DNA of 5,900 bases from JAAYDK01 sp964543935 (GTDB taxonomy: Bacteria; Spirochaetota; Spirochaetia; Sphaerochaetales; Sphaerochaetaceae), in assembly GCA_964543935.1 (NCBI GenBank), contig CAZJAK010000112.1, positions 1 through 5,900 of the forward strand. The letters are read 5' to 3'. Position numbers and translations under genes: made by a program. How positions within the stretch are numbered: the first letter of the stretch is position 1; each line of letters starts with the position of its first letter. Below are positions 1-5,214 of the stretch, piece after piece. The notes beneath the pieces were generated by a model. The model did no database searches, was not told where the DNA came from, and saw nothing but the letters and a program-made list of their open reading frames with translations.

Positions 1-161
1 TCGAGAACATCGAGTGTTCGATTCCCAACGGTATCCACGTCGATTTGTCCGATTGGTTTGCATCGTTGGCGCTCATCAAGCGTACCGGGGCCACTCTATT
101 ACCCGGGCATGACCTGAAAGTGTTCGAACGCAGTGTGTATGGAGTATCCTCATCGGATTAA
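1..161 (+). CDS. C-terminal end of a metallo-beta-lactamase-fold hydrolase (N-acyl-homoserine lactonase-like), partial
   Basis: Only the last 52 codons are in the window, read in frame 3 from base 3 to a TAA at 159-161; the gene begins upstream. The visible protein contains IPNGIHVDLSDWF, then a helix-like stretch and LLPGHDLKVFE. The LPGHD motif with a following V/F is typical of the last metal-ligand histidine of metallo-beta-lactamase-fold lactonases of the AiiA/AttM type, which hydrolyse lactone rings using a di-zinc centre. The N-terminal HxHxDH motif that would confirm this is not visible. The true substrate could be another lactone or ester, for example a sugar lactone, which would suit the sugar-acid flavour of the neighbourhood. 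The gene is convergent with the LacI-type regulator, and the two stop codons share the tetranucleotide TTAA. The assignment to the fold is fairly good; the lactonase subtype is tentative. Confidence 0.6.
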   Translation, partial: ENIECSIPNGIHVDLSDWFASLALIKRTGATLLPGHDLKVFERSVYGVSSSD

Positions 162-1177
162 GTTCGTGGATTTGCAGCGCTGGACGAACGGGCAACCAAC
201 TTGGGTTCAAGGATGATGTTGATCAGTTCCTTGCCATTGTTGACCCCTTCGATCAGGTTGATCAGGTTCAAGACAGCCTCTTGAGCACCACGGTTGATCT
301 GGATGTCGACCGTGGTGAGGTCGATTCTGTGGTGGGCGGCAATCGGGATGTTGTCGAAACCGACCACTGAGACGTCCTCGGGGATGCGGTATCCCATGGA
401 AAGGACCTTGTCCATCACATGCAGCGCCATGAAATCGTTGGAGGCAAAGATGGCGGTCGGTTTGTTGGGCATGCCCATCAATTCATGGACGGCCCGATTG
501 GTGCGCGAGATGTCGTAACCACCCTCTTTGATAAGGCTGTTGTTGTTCTCGAGTCCGTATTGGGTGCGCAACTCCATGAAAGCTTTCAAGCGCTCTATGC
601 CGGTGGAAAAGGTTTTCGACCCTCCGATGAACGCCACCCGGGTATGGCCGAGGGCAGCTAAATGCTCCATCGCCAATGCGACACCCCGGCCTTCGTTGCA
701 ACCGACGAAGTGGTGTTTCACCCCAGGCTTGAGATGGCGGTGGTAGAGGATGGTCGGCACGCCTTGCTCGATCATGTTGATGATGCCGCGGTCGTTCAAC
801 TCGGCCGAGGCGAAGATGAAACCGTCCACCTGTCGTTCTTGGAACGCCTCGATGATAGTGGTCTCTTCGTCAGTGCTGTTGGAAGTGTTGCCCACGATCA
901 CCGTGTAGTTCAATCGCCTGGCCTGAAATTCGATGGTTTTGGCTATCTCGGAGTAGAACTGGTTGGTGATGTCGGCCACGACCAATCCGATGGTATGGGT
1001 TCGATGGGTCTTGATGCTGCGGGCATTGTAGTTGACCTTGAAGTCCAAGCTTTTCGCCAAGGCGAGGATCTTGTCGCGGGTTTCTTTGTTCACCCCGGGT
1101 TTGCCGCCCAACACACGCGAGACGGTGGCAATCGAATAGCCCGACAAGGCGGCGATGTCGCGTAACGTGAATCCCAT
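158..1177 (-). CDS. LacI/GalR-family transcriptional repressor
   Basis: A 339-residue protein of normal length for the family. The N-terminal helix-turn-helix covers roughly residues 3-25 (TLRDIAALSGYSIATVSRVL). It is followed by the hinge-helix signature NARSIK near residues 51-56 and a periplasmic-binding-protein-like effector domain from about residue 62. That domain shows IGLVVADITNQFY, the effector-side IERL, ASNDFMA and VVGFDN, all typical of family members that bind sugars or related small molecules. The recognition-helix pair is Ile16-Ala17, close to the Val-Ala of GalR, which fits the GTAAAC/GTTAC-type sites in the adjacent control region. The reading frame stays open upstream to an ATG at 1264. 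The ATG at 1177 is preferred because an AAGGAG lies 10 nt upstream and a well-spaced promoter lies just before that; the extra 29 residues do not look like the family. The gene is divergent from the GAPDH-PGK array, which it probably represses, and it is probably autoregulated. The effector is unknown. Confidence 0.93.
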   Translation of the reverse strand: MGFTLRDIAALSGYSIATVSRVLGGKPGVNKETRDKILALAKSLDFKVNYNARSIKTHRTHTIGLVVADITNQFYSEIAKTIEFQARRLNYTVIVGNTSNSTDEETTIIEAFQERQVDGFIFASAELNDRGIINMIEQGVPTILYHRHLKPGVKHHFVGCNEGRGVALAMEHLAALGHTRVAFIGGSKTFSTGIERLKAFMELRTQYGLENNNSLIKEGGYDISRTNRAVHELMGMPNKPTAIFASNDFMALHVMDKVLSMGYRIPEDVSVVGFDNIPIAAHHRIDLTTVDIQINRGAQEAVLNLINLIEGVNNGKELINIILEPKLVARSSSAANPRT

Positions 1178-1202
1178 ACGGATGCTGCTCCTTATCATGG
1201 TC

Positions 1203-1231
1203 AGCATAGCGTAATTAGCCGTTGCTGTAAA
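1203..1231 (-). promoter_or_regulatory. Predicted sigma70-type promoter of the repressor gene
   Basis: On the reverse strand a -35 box TTTACA (bases 1226-1231) is separated by exactly 17 nt from a -10 box TATGCT (bases 1203-1208). This places the transcription start near 1195-1198, about 20 nt before the chosen ATG at 1177 and just ahead of its AAGGAG. It therefore argues against the longer reading frame that starts at 1264. The -35 box is part of the inverted repeat at 1226-1243, so a bound repressor would block it. Found by eye, without scoring. Confidence 0.55.
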
Positions 1232-1253
1232 CAGATGTTTGCAAAAATGCAAA
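1226..1253. promoter_or_regulatory. Candidate autoregulatory operator: three TGYAAA half-sites
   Basis: TGTAAACA (1226-1233) and TGTTTGCA (1236-1243) form an imperfect inverted repeat, matching at 7 of 8 positions around a 2-nt centre. TTTGCA (1238-1243) then pairs perfectly with TGCAAA (1248-1253) across AAAA. The first half-site shares TGTAAAC with the operator at the forward promoter (1371-1377). The spacing lacks the usual central CG of LacI-family operators, so this could be a weaker or alternative site. Its overlap with the reverse -35 box suggests autoregulation. Confidence 0.4.
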
Positions 1254-1343
1254 GGTTTCAGCAATCGTTACAATCAGGAGGCAATGGTGGGATTTCATCA
1301 TCTGTTTCAATGAATTCTTGGCGGACTTGCTGGGTGAATTCTC

Positions 1344-1371
1344 TTGACAATTGTCTTGGTTGTGTTACATT
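1344..1371 (+). promoter_or_regulatory. Predicted sigma70-type promoter of the GAPDH-PGK operon
   Basis: A consensus -35 box TTGACA (1344-1349) is followed after 16 nt by TACATT (1366-1371), matching TATAAT at 4 of 6 positions. Transcription would start near 1377-1380, inside the operator, and leave a leader of roughly 95 nt before the GAPDH ATG. The perfect -35 box suggests strong expression when derepressed. The -10 box is only moderate and its exact position is uncertain. Confidence 0.65.
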
Positions 1372-1384
1372 GTAAACGGTTACT
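1365..1384. promoter_or_regulatory. LacI/GalR-type operator overlapping the operon promoter
   Basis: The core TGTAAACGGTTACT (1371-1384) is a near-palindrome centred on CG at 1377-1378. Within it GTAAAC/GGTTAC matches at 5 of 6 paired positions and resembles the GTAANCGNTTAC core of GalR-type sites. A second overlapping palindrome, TTACA-T-TGTAA (1365-1375), is perfect. The site covers the -10 box and the expected transcription start, the usual position for a repressor operator. The most likely ligand is the product of the divergent LacI-type gene, whose Ile-Ala recognition pair suits this core. Confidence 0.65.
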
Positions 1385-1395
1385 ATTTTATCATT

Positions 1396-1465
1396 CATGC
1401 AATGGAACAGCATGTGGATTCATGACGGCATCCGCTGTCCAAAGCGGTTGGTGTACCTAAGGAGG
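1396..1465 (+). other. 5' leader of the GAPDH transcript with two short hairpins and a strong RBS
   Basis: CATGC (1396-1400) can pair with GCATG (1410-1414), and CCGCT (1432-1436) with AGCGG (1443-1447). The stems are only 5 bp and neither is followed by a T-run. A full AAGGAGG Shine-Dalgarno lies at 1459-1465, 8 nt before the ATG at 1474. No known riboswitch architecture was recognised. These structures may be chance or may affect mRNA stability. Confidence 0.3.
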
Positions 1466-1473
1466 CACGAGAT

Positions 1474-2499
1474 ATGAAGAAAGTCAAAGTCGGAGTGGCA
1501 GGATACGGAGTGATAGGGCAACGCTTGGCCGATGGTGTGGCCCGCCAAGGGGATATGGAGTTGGTCGGAGTGGCCGATGTAGCGCCAACTTTAGCAGTGC
1601 AGGCACTCTATGAGAAGGGCATGCCCTACAAGTTGTTCACCGCTGTCCCTGAGAAAGCCAACTTGTTGACCGACCGGGGCATCCCGGTCAGCGGGACGCT
1701 CGAAGACCTGGTGAAGGAAGTCGACATCATGCTCGATGCGACCAGCGCCGGAGTCGGAGCGAAGAACAAGGAGTTGTACCAGCGCCTCGGTAAGAAGGCT
1801 ATCTTCCAGGGTGGCGAGAAAAACAACGTCGCCGACGTGTTCTTCCATGGTTATGCCAACTACGAGAAGGGGCTCGGAGTCGACTACCTCAAGCTCACCA
1901 GCTGCAACACCACCGGTGTCATCCGCGCCATCGATTGCATCGACCGGGCGGTCGGAGTCGAACGTGTGGCCATGACGATCATCCGCCGGGTCGCCGACCC
2001 CGGTGATTATCACCGCGGGCTCACCAATGCCCTCGAGGTGGAGAAGGCTCCCAGCCACCAGTGCTTGGACCTCATGACGATCATGCCCCACATCGCCGCA
2101 ACCGGTATCCTGGTCCACACCCCCGTCACCCACGGGCACATCATCACACCGGTGGTCACCACCAAGAAGTCGGTTTCAAAGGAAGAGCTTATTGCGATGT
2201 TCAAAGCCCATCCGCGTATCCGCATGGTCAGCTTGGCCGAAGGGTTCTTGGGCAACGCCTCGTTGTTCCGCTACGCCCGTGATTTGGGCAATCCGCGCGG
2301 AGACATGTATGAGGTGGCCGTGTGGGAAGAGTCGATCGTCAAGAGCGGAGACGACATCATGTTCGCCCTCAACATCCCCCAAGAGGCTGTCGTCATTCCC
2401 GAAAACATCGACGCGATCCGGGCCGCCCTCAAGATGCAGCTCACCCGCGAGACCGGTACTGCCGAAACGAACCGCTATCTGAACATGAAGGCCCGCTGA
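1474..2499 (+). CDS. Type II (archaeal-like) glyceraldehyde-3-phosphate dehydrogenase
   Basis: A 341-residue protein, the usual length for the type II family, unrelated in detail to the classical bacterial GapA. Enzymes of this family oxidise and phosphorylate glyceraldehyde 3-phosphate to 1,3-bisphosphoglycerate with NAD(P). An N-terminal Rossmann fold has GYGVIG at residues 10-15. IFQGGEKNNVADV (about 110-122) and the catalytic-cysteine motif SCNTT (143-147, Cys144) are diagnostic. They are followed by the IIRRVADP segment (169-176), PSHQ (193-196), the THGH histidines (220 and 222) and the C-terminal PENIDAIRA. The residue ending the second beta-strand is Asp35 (VGVAD), where archaeal enzymes that accept NADP often have Lys, so NAD is the likelier cofactor. 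The gene is first in the operon, has an ideal AAGGAGG 8 nt upstream, and lies 30 nt before PGK, the enzyme that would use its product. All recognisable catalytic elements are intact. An alternative aldose-phosphate substrate cannot be excluded. Confidence 0.93.
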   Translation: MKKVKVGVAGYGVIGQRLADGVARQGDMELVGVADVAPTLAVQALYEKGMPYKLFTAVPEKANLLTDRGIPVSGTLEDLVKEVDIMLDATSAGVGAKNKELYQRLGKKAIFQGGEKNNVADVFFHGYANYEKGLGVDYLKLTSCNTTGVIRAIDCIDRAVGVERVAMTIIRRVADPGDYHRGLTNALEVEKAPSHQCLDLMTIMPHIAATGILVHTPVTHGHIITPVVTTKKSVSKEELIAMFKAHPRIRMVSLAEGFLGNASLFRYARDLGNPRGDMYEVAVWEESIVKSGDDIMFALNIPQEAVVIPENIDAIRAALKMQLTRETGTAETNRYLNMKAR

Positions 2500-2504
2500 G
2501 CGGG
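2492..2504 (+). other. Small hairpin with the GAPDH stop codon as its loop
   Basis: CCCGC (2492-2496) pairs perfectly with GCGGG (2500-2504), leaving the TGA stop codon (2497-2499) as a three-base loop. There is no T-run, so it is not a typical terminator. It sits 12 nt before the AAGGAG (2517-2522) of the PGK gene. It could affect mRNA stability or translational coupling between the two genes, or be chance. Confidence 0.35.
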
Positions 2505-2529
2505 AGGATCGTCTCCAAGGAGCAAGCAG

Positions 2530-3780
2530 ATGGGTGGTCTATTGAAGTTCAAGTCCATGAAGGAATTCGATGTGAAGGGCAAGCGCGTGCTTGCCCGCAT
2601 CGATATCAATTCGCCCATCGATCCGCTCACCAAACGGATTGTGAGCGACAACAGGATCGTCAAGACGGCTCCGACAGTCGCTTGGCTGGCCTCGCAAGGG
2701 GCCAAGGTTGCCTTGATCGCCCATCAAGGCGATACCGACGACTACCAAAACCTGATAACCCTCGAGGAGCATGCCGCCATCTTGGCCCGTGAAGTGGGCC
2801 GAGCGGTGCGGTATGTCGAGGATGTGTGCGGTCCGGCAGCCGTGCAGGCGGTCAACGACCTCCGTGATGGAGAAATCGTCTTGCTTGGCAATCTGCGCTA
2901 TCTCGCCGAGGAGATCTCGGTCTTTGAAAAGGTCGTGCCGCTACAACCCGATCAGATGACCGGATGTTGGTTGGTGCGCACCCTCGCCCCGTTGTTCGAC
3001 CTCTACGTCAACGATGCCTTCTCGGCAGCCCACCGGAGTTCGCCGAGCATGGTCGCCTTCCAAGAGCTTCTCCCCAGTGCCGCCGGCCCGTTGTTGTTCG
3101 ACGAGGTCGAAGCGTTGTCGAAGATCTTGCTCGCCCCGGAACACCCCTCGGTGTTCGTGCTCGGCGGCGCCCGCATCGGCGATGCCTTCGGCATGATGCA
3201 GACCGTGCTCGAAAACGGTACGGCCGACACGATCCTCACCTGCGGCGTCACCGGCCAAGTGTTCCTCAAGGCCAGCGGGATCGATGTCGGAGCGAAGTGC
3301 GATGCGTTTCTCACGGGCAAAGGTTTGTTGGGGTTCGTCGACGATGCCGCGCAGTATTTGAAAAAGTATGGCGAGCGCATCCGCATGCCCCTCGATGTGG
3401 CCTATGAAGATGCCGCTGGTAAGCGCTGTGAGGTCGATGTCGTCAAGACGATGCCCAACGAGAGCTATGGCGACATAGGGCAGAAGACGATCGATGCTTA
3501 CTCGGCATTGGTTCATTCGGCCAAGACGGTGTTCGTCAACGGTCCGACCGGCATCTATGAGAAAGCGGTCCTGGACAAGGGAACCCGCCTGGTGTGGCAA
3601 GCCATCGCTGCGGCCCCCGGTTATACCGTGGTGGGCGGGGGCGACAGTGTCAGCGCAGCAACCAAGTTCACCAATTTGAACGATTGGTCGTATGTCTGCA
3701 CTGCCGGAGGGGCCATGGTGCGGTTCCTCTCCGGTAAAAAGCTACCGTTGTTGCAAGCCATGGAACGGTCACACGCGTGA
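2530..3780 (+). CDS. pgk: Phosphoglycerate kinase, divergent archaeal-like form
   Basis: A 416-residue protein of normal PGK length. The family transfers the acyl phosphate of 1,3-bisphosphoglycerate to ADP, giving ATP and 3-phosphoglycerate. The N-terminal domain has VLARIDINSP (20-29; Arg23, Asp25, Asn27), Arg42, His65 in AHQG, Arg123 in GNLRY and NDAFSAAHRSSPS (161-173, Arg169). The nucleotide domain has VLGGAR (210-215), DIGQKT (315-320), NGPTGIYE (337-344), GGGDS (369-373) and TAGGA (391-395). Wording such as DINSP, AHQG and DAFSAAHRS groups it with archaeal PGKs. Two positions deviate from the family as I know it: Asp68 stands where the basic patch normally has Arg or Lys (HxGR/K), and Arg215 replaces the lysine of GGAK. 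The enzyme may therefore have altered kinetics or a different acid substrate. The ATG at 2530 is chosen because AAGGAG lies 7 nt upstream. The gene is second in the GAPDH-PGK operon. Confidence 0.93.
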   Translation: MGGLLKFKSMKEFDVKGKRVLARIDINSPIDPLTKRIVSDNRIVKTAPTVAWLASQGAKVALIAHQGDTDDYQNLITLEEHAAILAREVGRAVRYVEDVCGPAAVQAVNDLRDGEIVLLGNLRYLAEEISVFEKVVPLQPDQMTGCWLVRTLAPLFDLYVNDAFSAAHRSSPSMVAFQELLPSAAGPLLFDEVEALSKILLAPEHPSVFVLGGARIGDAFGMMQTVLENGTADTILTCGVTGQVFLKASGIDVGAKCDAFLTGKGLLGFVDDAAQYLKKYGERIRMPLDVAYEDAAGKRCEVDVVKTMPNESYGDIGQKTIDAYSALVHSAKTVFVNGPTGIYEKAVLDKGTRLVWQAIAAAPGYTVVGGGDSVSAATKFTNLNDWSYVCTAGGAMVRFLSGKKLPLLQAMERSHA

Positions 3781-3796
3781 CTGCTGTGTGAAATCC

Positions 3797-3817
3797 GGCA
3801 TGTAGGGTATGCATGCC
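3797..3817 (+). repeat. Short inverted repeat after pgk
   Basis: GGCATG (3797-3802) and CATGCC (3812-3817) are perfect 6-bp inverted repeats around a 9-nt loop. They start 17 nt after the PGK stop codon and precede the larger hairpin at 3827-3856. No T-run follows. This may be a transcript-stabilising structure or a regulatory site; its role is unknown. Confidence 0.35.
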
Positions 3818-3826
3818 AGTCGATCC

Positions 3827-3868
3827 GGTCCGTGGTTGCGAGGCCTTCCACGGACCTCTCTGTCTTCG
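3827..3868 (+). terminator. Intercistronic hairpin, possible attenuator or weak terminator
   Basis: GGTCCGTGG (3827-3835) pairs perfectly with CCACGGACC (3848-3856), a 9-bp GC-rich stem with a 12-nt loop. The stem is followed by the pyrimidine-rich TCTCTGTCTTC, which lacks a continuous T-run. It ends only 12 nt before the GGAGG of the LarA-like gene. It could therefore be a partial terminator that lowers downstream expression, an RNA-processing or stability element, or a regulator of translation. No separate promoter for the downstream gene was recognised, which suggests read-through from the operon promoter. Confidence 0.5.
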
Positions 3869-3877
3869 GGAGGAAAC

Positions 3878-5167
3878 GTGACTGACAAGACTGGAATCAT
3901 AACGGTGCAGGTGCCGTATCGACAGGCTGACATTGCCGTACAGGTTGCTCGTTCGCGCATCGCCGGGATCATCGAGCCCAACGATGTCCCCTCGGCTGAC
4001 GATCCGGTCGGGGCGGTGGCTCAAGCCTTGAAACATCCGGCTGGAGGCCCGCAAGCTTGTGACTACGCGACCTTCATGGCGCAACCAGGCACGTTGCTGG
4101 TGATCGTCAACGACGGCACCCGTCCGACTCCGACCAAAACGGTCCTGCAGGCCATCGGGGCCGACCTCGAGGCCTGCCAGGCCGAATTCATCATCGCCAC
4201 CGGAGTGCATCGCGGTCCGACACCCGAGGAGTACCGTTTCATCTTTGGCGATTTCTATGAGGTGTTCAAAGATCGCATCCATGTCCATGATGCGCGCCAA
4301 AGTGAGCAGATGCGCTATCTCGGCACTACCAGCGGAGGCACCCGCTTGTTGTTGAACCGCCGGGTTGTCGAAGCCGGCAAGCTGTTGGTCATCGGTTCGG
4401 TCGAGCCCCACTATTTCGCGGGTTACACCGGCGGTCGCAAGGCCTTCCTGCCGGGCACGGCAGCATACGAGTCGATCGAGCACAACCACCGCTTGGCTTT
4501 ATCACAAGCAGCCAGAGCCTTGGCTTTGCAGGGCAATCCTGTCCATGAGGACATGATGGAGGCGATGCAAGCGCTCACCATCCCGACGTATACCATCATG
4601 ACCGTGCTGGACAAGCATCAGCACATCCACAGTGTCTACAGCGGCGGCCTTAGCGCGGCTTTCGATGCTGCCATCGCCGCAGCCGATGCCATTTTCGTGG
4701 CCGATATCGAACACAAGGCCGATGTGGTCGTGGCGGTGTCCCGTTATCCGATGGATGTCGACCTCTACCAAGCCCAGAAGGCCATCGATAACGGCAAGTT
4801 GGCGTTGAAGGAGGGCGGCACCCTGATCTTGGTCGCCTCTTGCCGCGAGGGGGTGGGCGAGCAGGCTTTCATCACGTTGCTCAGCTCCTGTGATACTGCT
4901 CAAGCTGTGATGGAGTCGATAGCGGCTGGTTATAAACTTGGTTACCATAAGGCGGCCAAGATGGCCGAGGTGTTCCAGTGGGCTACGGTGGAGGCGTTGA
5001 CCGATCTCGATGACGCCTTGCTCGAGTCGATTTTCATCCACCCGGTCCATGACCTGCAACTAGCGTTGGACGCGGCCTTGGACAGGCATGGACCCGATTC
5101 GAGGGTGTTGTTCCTGCTCGATGGGTCGGTCACGGTCCCCCGTGTCACACCAGAGAAAATTGAGTGA
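3878..5167 (+). CDS. LarA-family nickel-pincer 2-hydroxy-acid racemase/epimerase homolog (DUF2088)
   Basis: A 429-residue protein, close to the length of lactate racemase LarA. LarA enzymes interconvert 2-hydroxy-acid stereoisomers by hydride transfer to a nickel-bound pyridinium dithiocarboxylate (NPN) cofactor tethered to a lysine. Nearly every hallmark is present: NDGTRPTP (78-85, Arg82), ATGVHR (107-112, His111), EPHYFAGYTGGRK (176-188) with His178 and the cofactor-tethering Lys188, and EHNH (His204). DLYQAQK (295-301) has Tyr297 and Lys301, which correspond to the substrate-binding Tyr and Lys of LarA. Homologs act on lactate, malate, gluconate or other hydroxy acids, so the substrate cannot be named here. 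The GTG at 3878 is chosen because GGAGG (3869-3873) lies 4 nt upstream; an upstream in-frame ATG at 3809 would extend the protein through the hairpin region and has no SD. The gene follows pgk by 97 nt. No larB, larC or larE cofactor genes are in the window, so NPN must be made elsewhere. Confidence 0.9.
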   Translation: MTDKTGIITVQVPYRQADIAVQVARSRIAGIIEPNDVPSADDPVGAVAQALKHPAGGPQACDYATFMAQPGTLLVIVNDGTRPTPTKTVLQAIGADLEACQAEFIIATGVHRGPTPEEYRFIFGDFYEVFKDRIHVHDARQSEQMRYLGTTSGGTRLLLNRRVVEAGKLLVIGSVEPHYFAGYTGGRKAFLPGTAAYESIEHNHRLALSQAARALALQGNPVHEDMMEAMQALTIPTYTIMTVLDKHQHIHSVYSGGLSAAFDAAIAAADAIFVADIEHKADVVVAVSRYPMDVDLYQAQKAIDNGKLALKEGGTLILVASCREGVGEQAFITLLSSCDTAQAVMESIAAGYKLGYHKAAKMAEVFQWATVEALTDLDDALLESIFIHPVHDLQLALDAALDRHGPDSRVLFLLDGSVTVPRVTPEKIE

Positions 5168-5204
5168 AGAACCCGCCGCCCCATCAGCGAGGAGCGCGGG
5201 TTCT
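5168..5204. terminator. Hairpin between convergent genes, probable bidirectional terminator
   Basis: AGAACCCGC (5168-5176) pairs perfectly with GCGGGTTCT (5196-5204), a 9-bp stem around a 19-nt loop that can itself pair weakly (CGC/GCG). It begins immediately after the stop of the LarA-like gene and lies 10 nt beyond the stop of the reverse-strand racemase-like gene. Neither side has a strong T-run. The reverse-strand side continues into TCACTCAATTTTCTC, which is the more terminator-like. The position between convergent genes supports termination in both directions. Confidence 0.6.
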
Positions 5205-5214
5205 CAAGAATCGG

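Noticed and set aside
662..1165. 167-codon forward open frame opposite the repressor gene
   Set aside because: It is antisense to a complete LacI-family gene and has no recognisable motifs.
1178..1264. N-terminal extension of the repressor to the ATG at 1264
   Set aside because: The extra 29 residues do not resemble the family and would cover the predicted promoter and operator. The ATG at 1177 has its own AAGGAG.
1261..1276. CAATCGTTACA as a third operator in the control region
   Set aside because: Only one half resembles GTTACA. The other half does not pair, and it overlaps no promoter element.
1276..1313. AGGAGG followed by a 9-codon mini-ORF (ATG at 1284, stop at 1311-1313)
   Set aside because: The spacing between SD and ATG is only 2 nt, and the site lies upstream of the predicted forward promoter, so it would not be on the operon transcript.
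1311..1342. Direct repeat TGAATTCT at 1311-1318 and 1335-1342
   Set aside because: Eight bases in an AT-rich control region with no symmetry to the operators; most likely chance.
1486..1970. Recurrent GTCGGAGT-like octamers within the GAPDH gene
   Set aside because: Most encode Val-Gly-Val or similar dipeptides with preferred codons. The spacing is irregular and no repeat unit is implied.
2941..3600. 219-codon open frame on the reverse strand within pgk
   Set aside because: It lies wholly inside a clear PGK gene, has no recognisable domain and low-complexity E/G/R-rich composition. It is an antisense shadow of GC-rich codon bias.
3809..3877. N-terminal extension of the LarA homolog to the ATG at 3809
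   Set aside because: It would translate through the 9-bp hairpin and has no SD. The GTG at 3878 has GGAGG and gives the family length.
3668..4489. 273-codon open frame on the reverse strand spanning the end of pgk and the start of the LarA homolog
   Set aside because: It overlaps two well-supported forward genes, crosses the intercistronic hairpins and resembles no family. It is a shadow frame.
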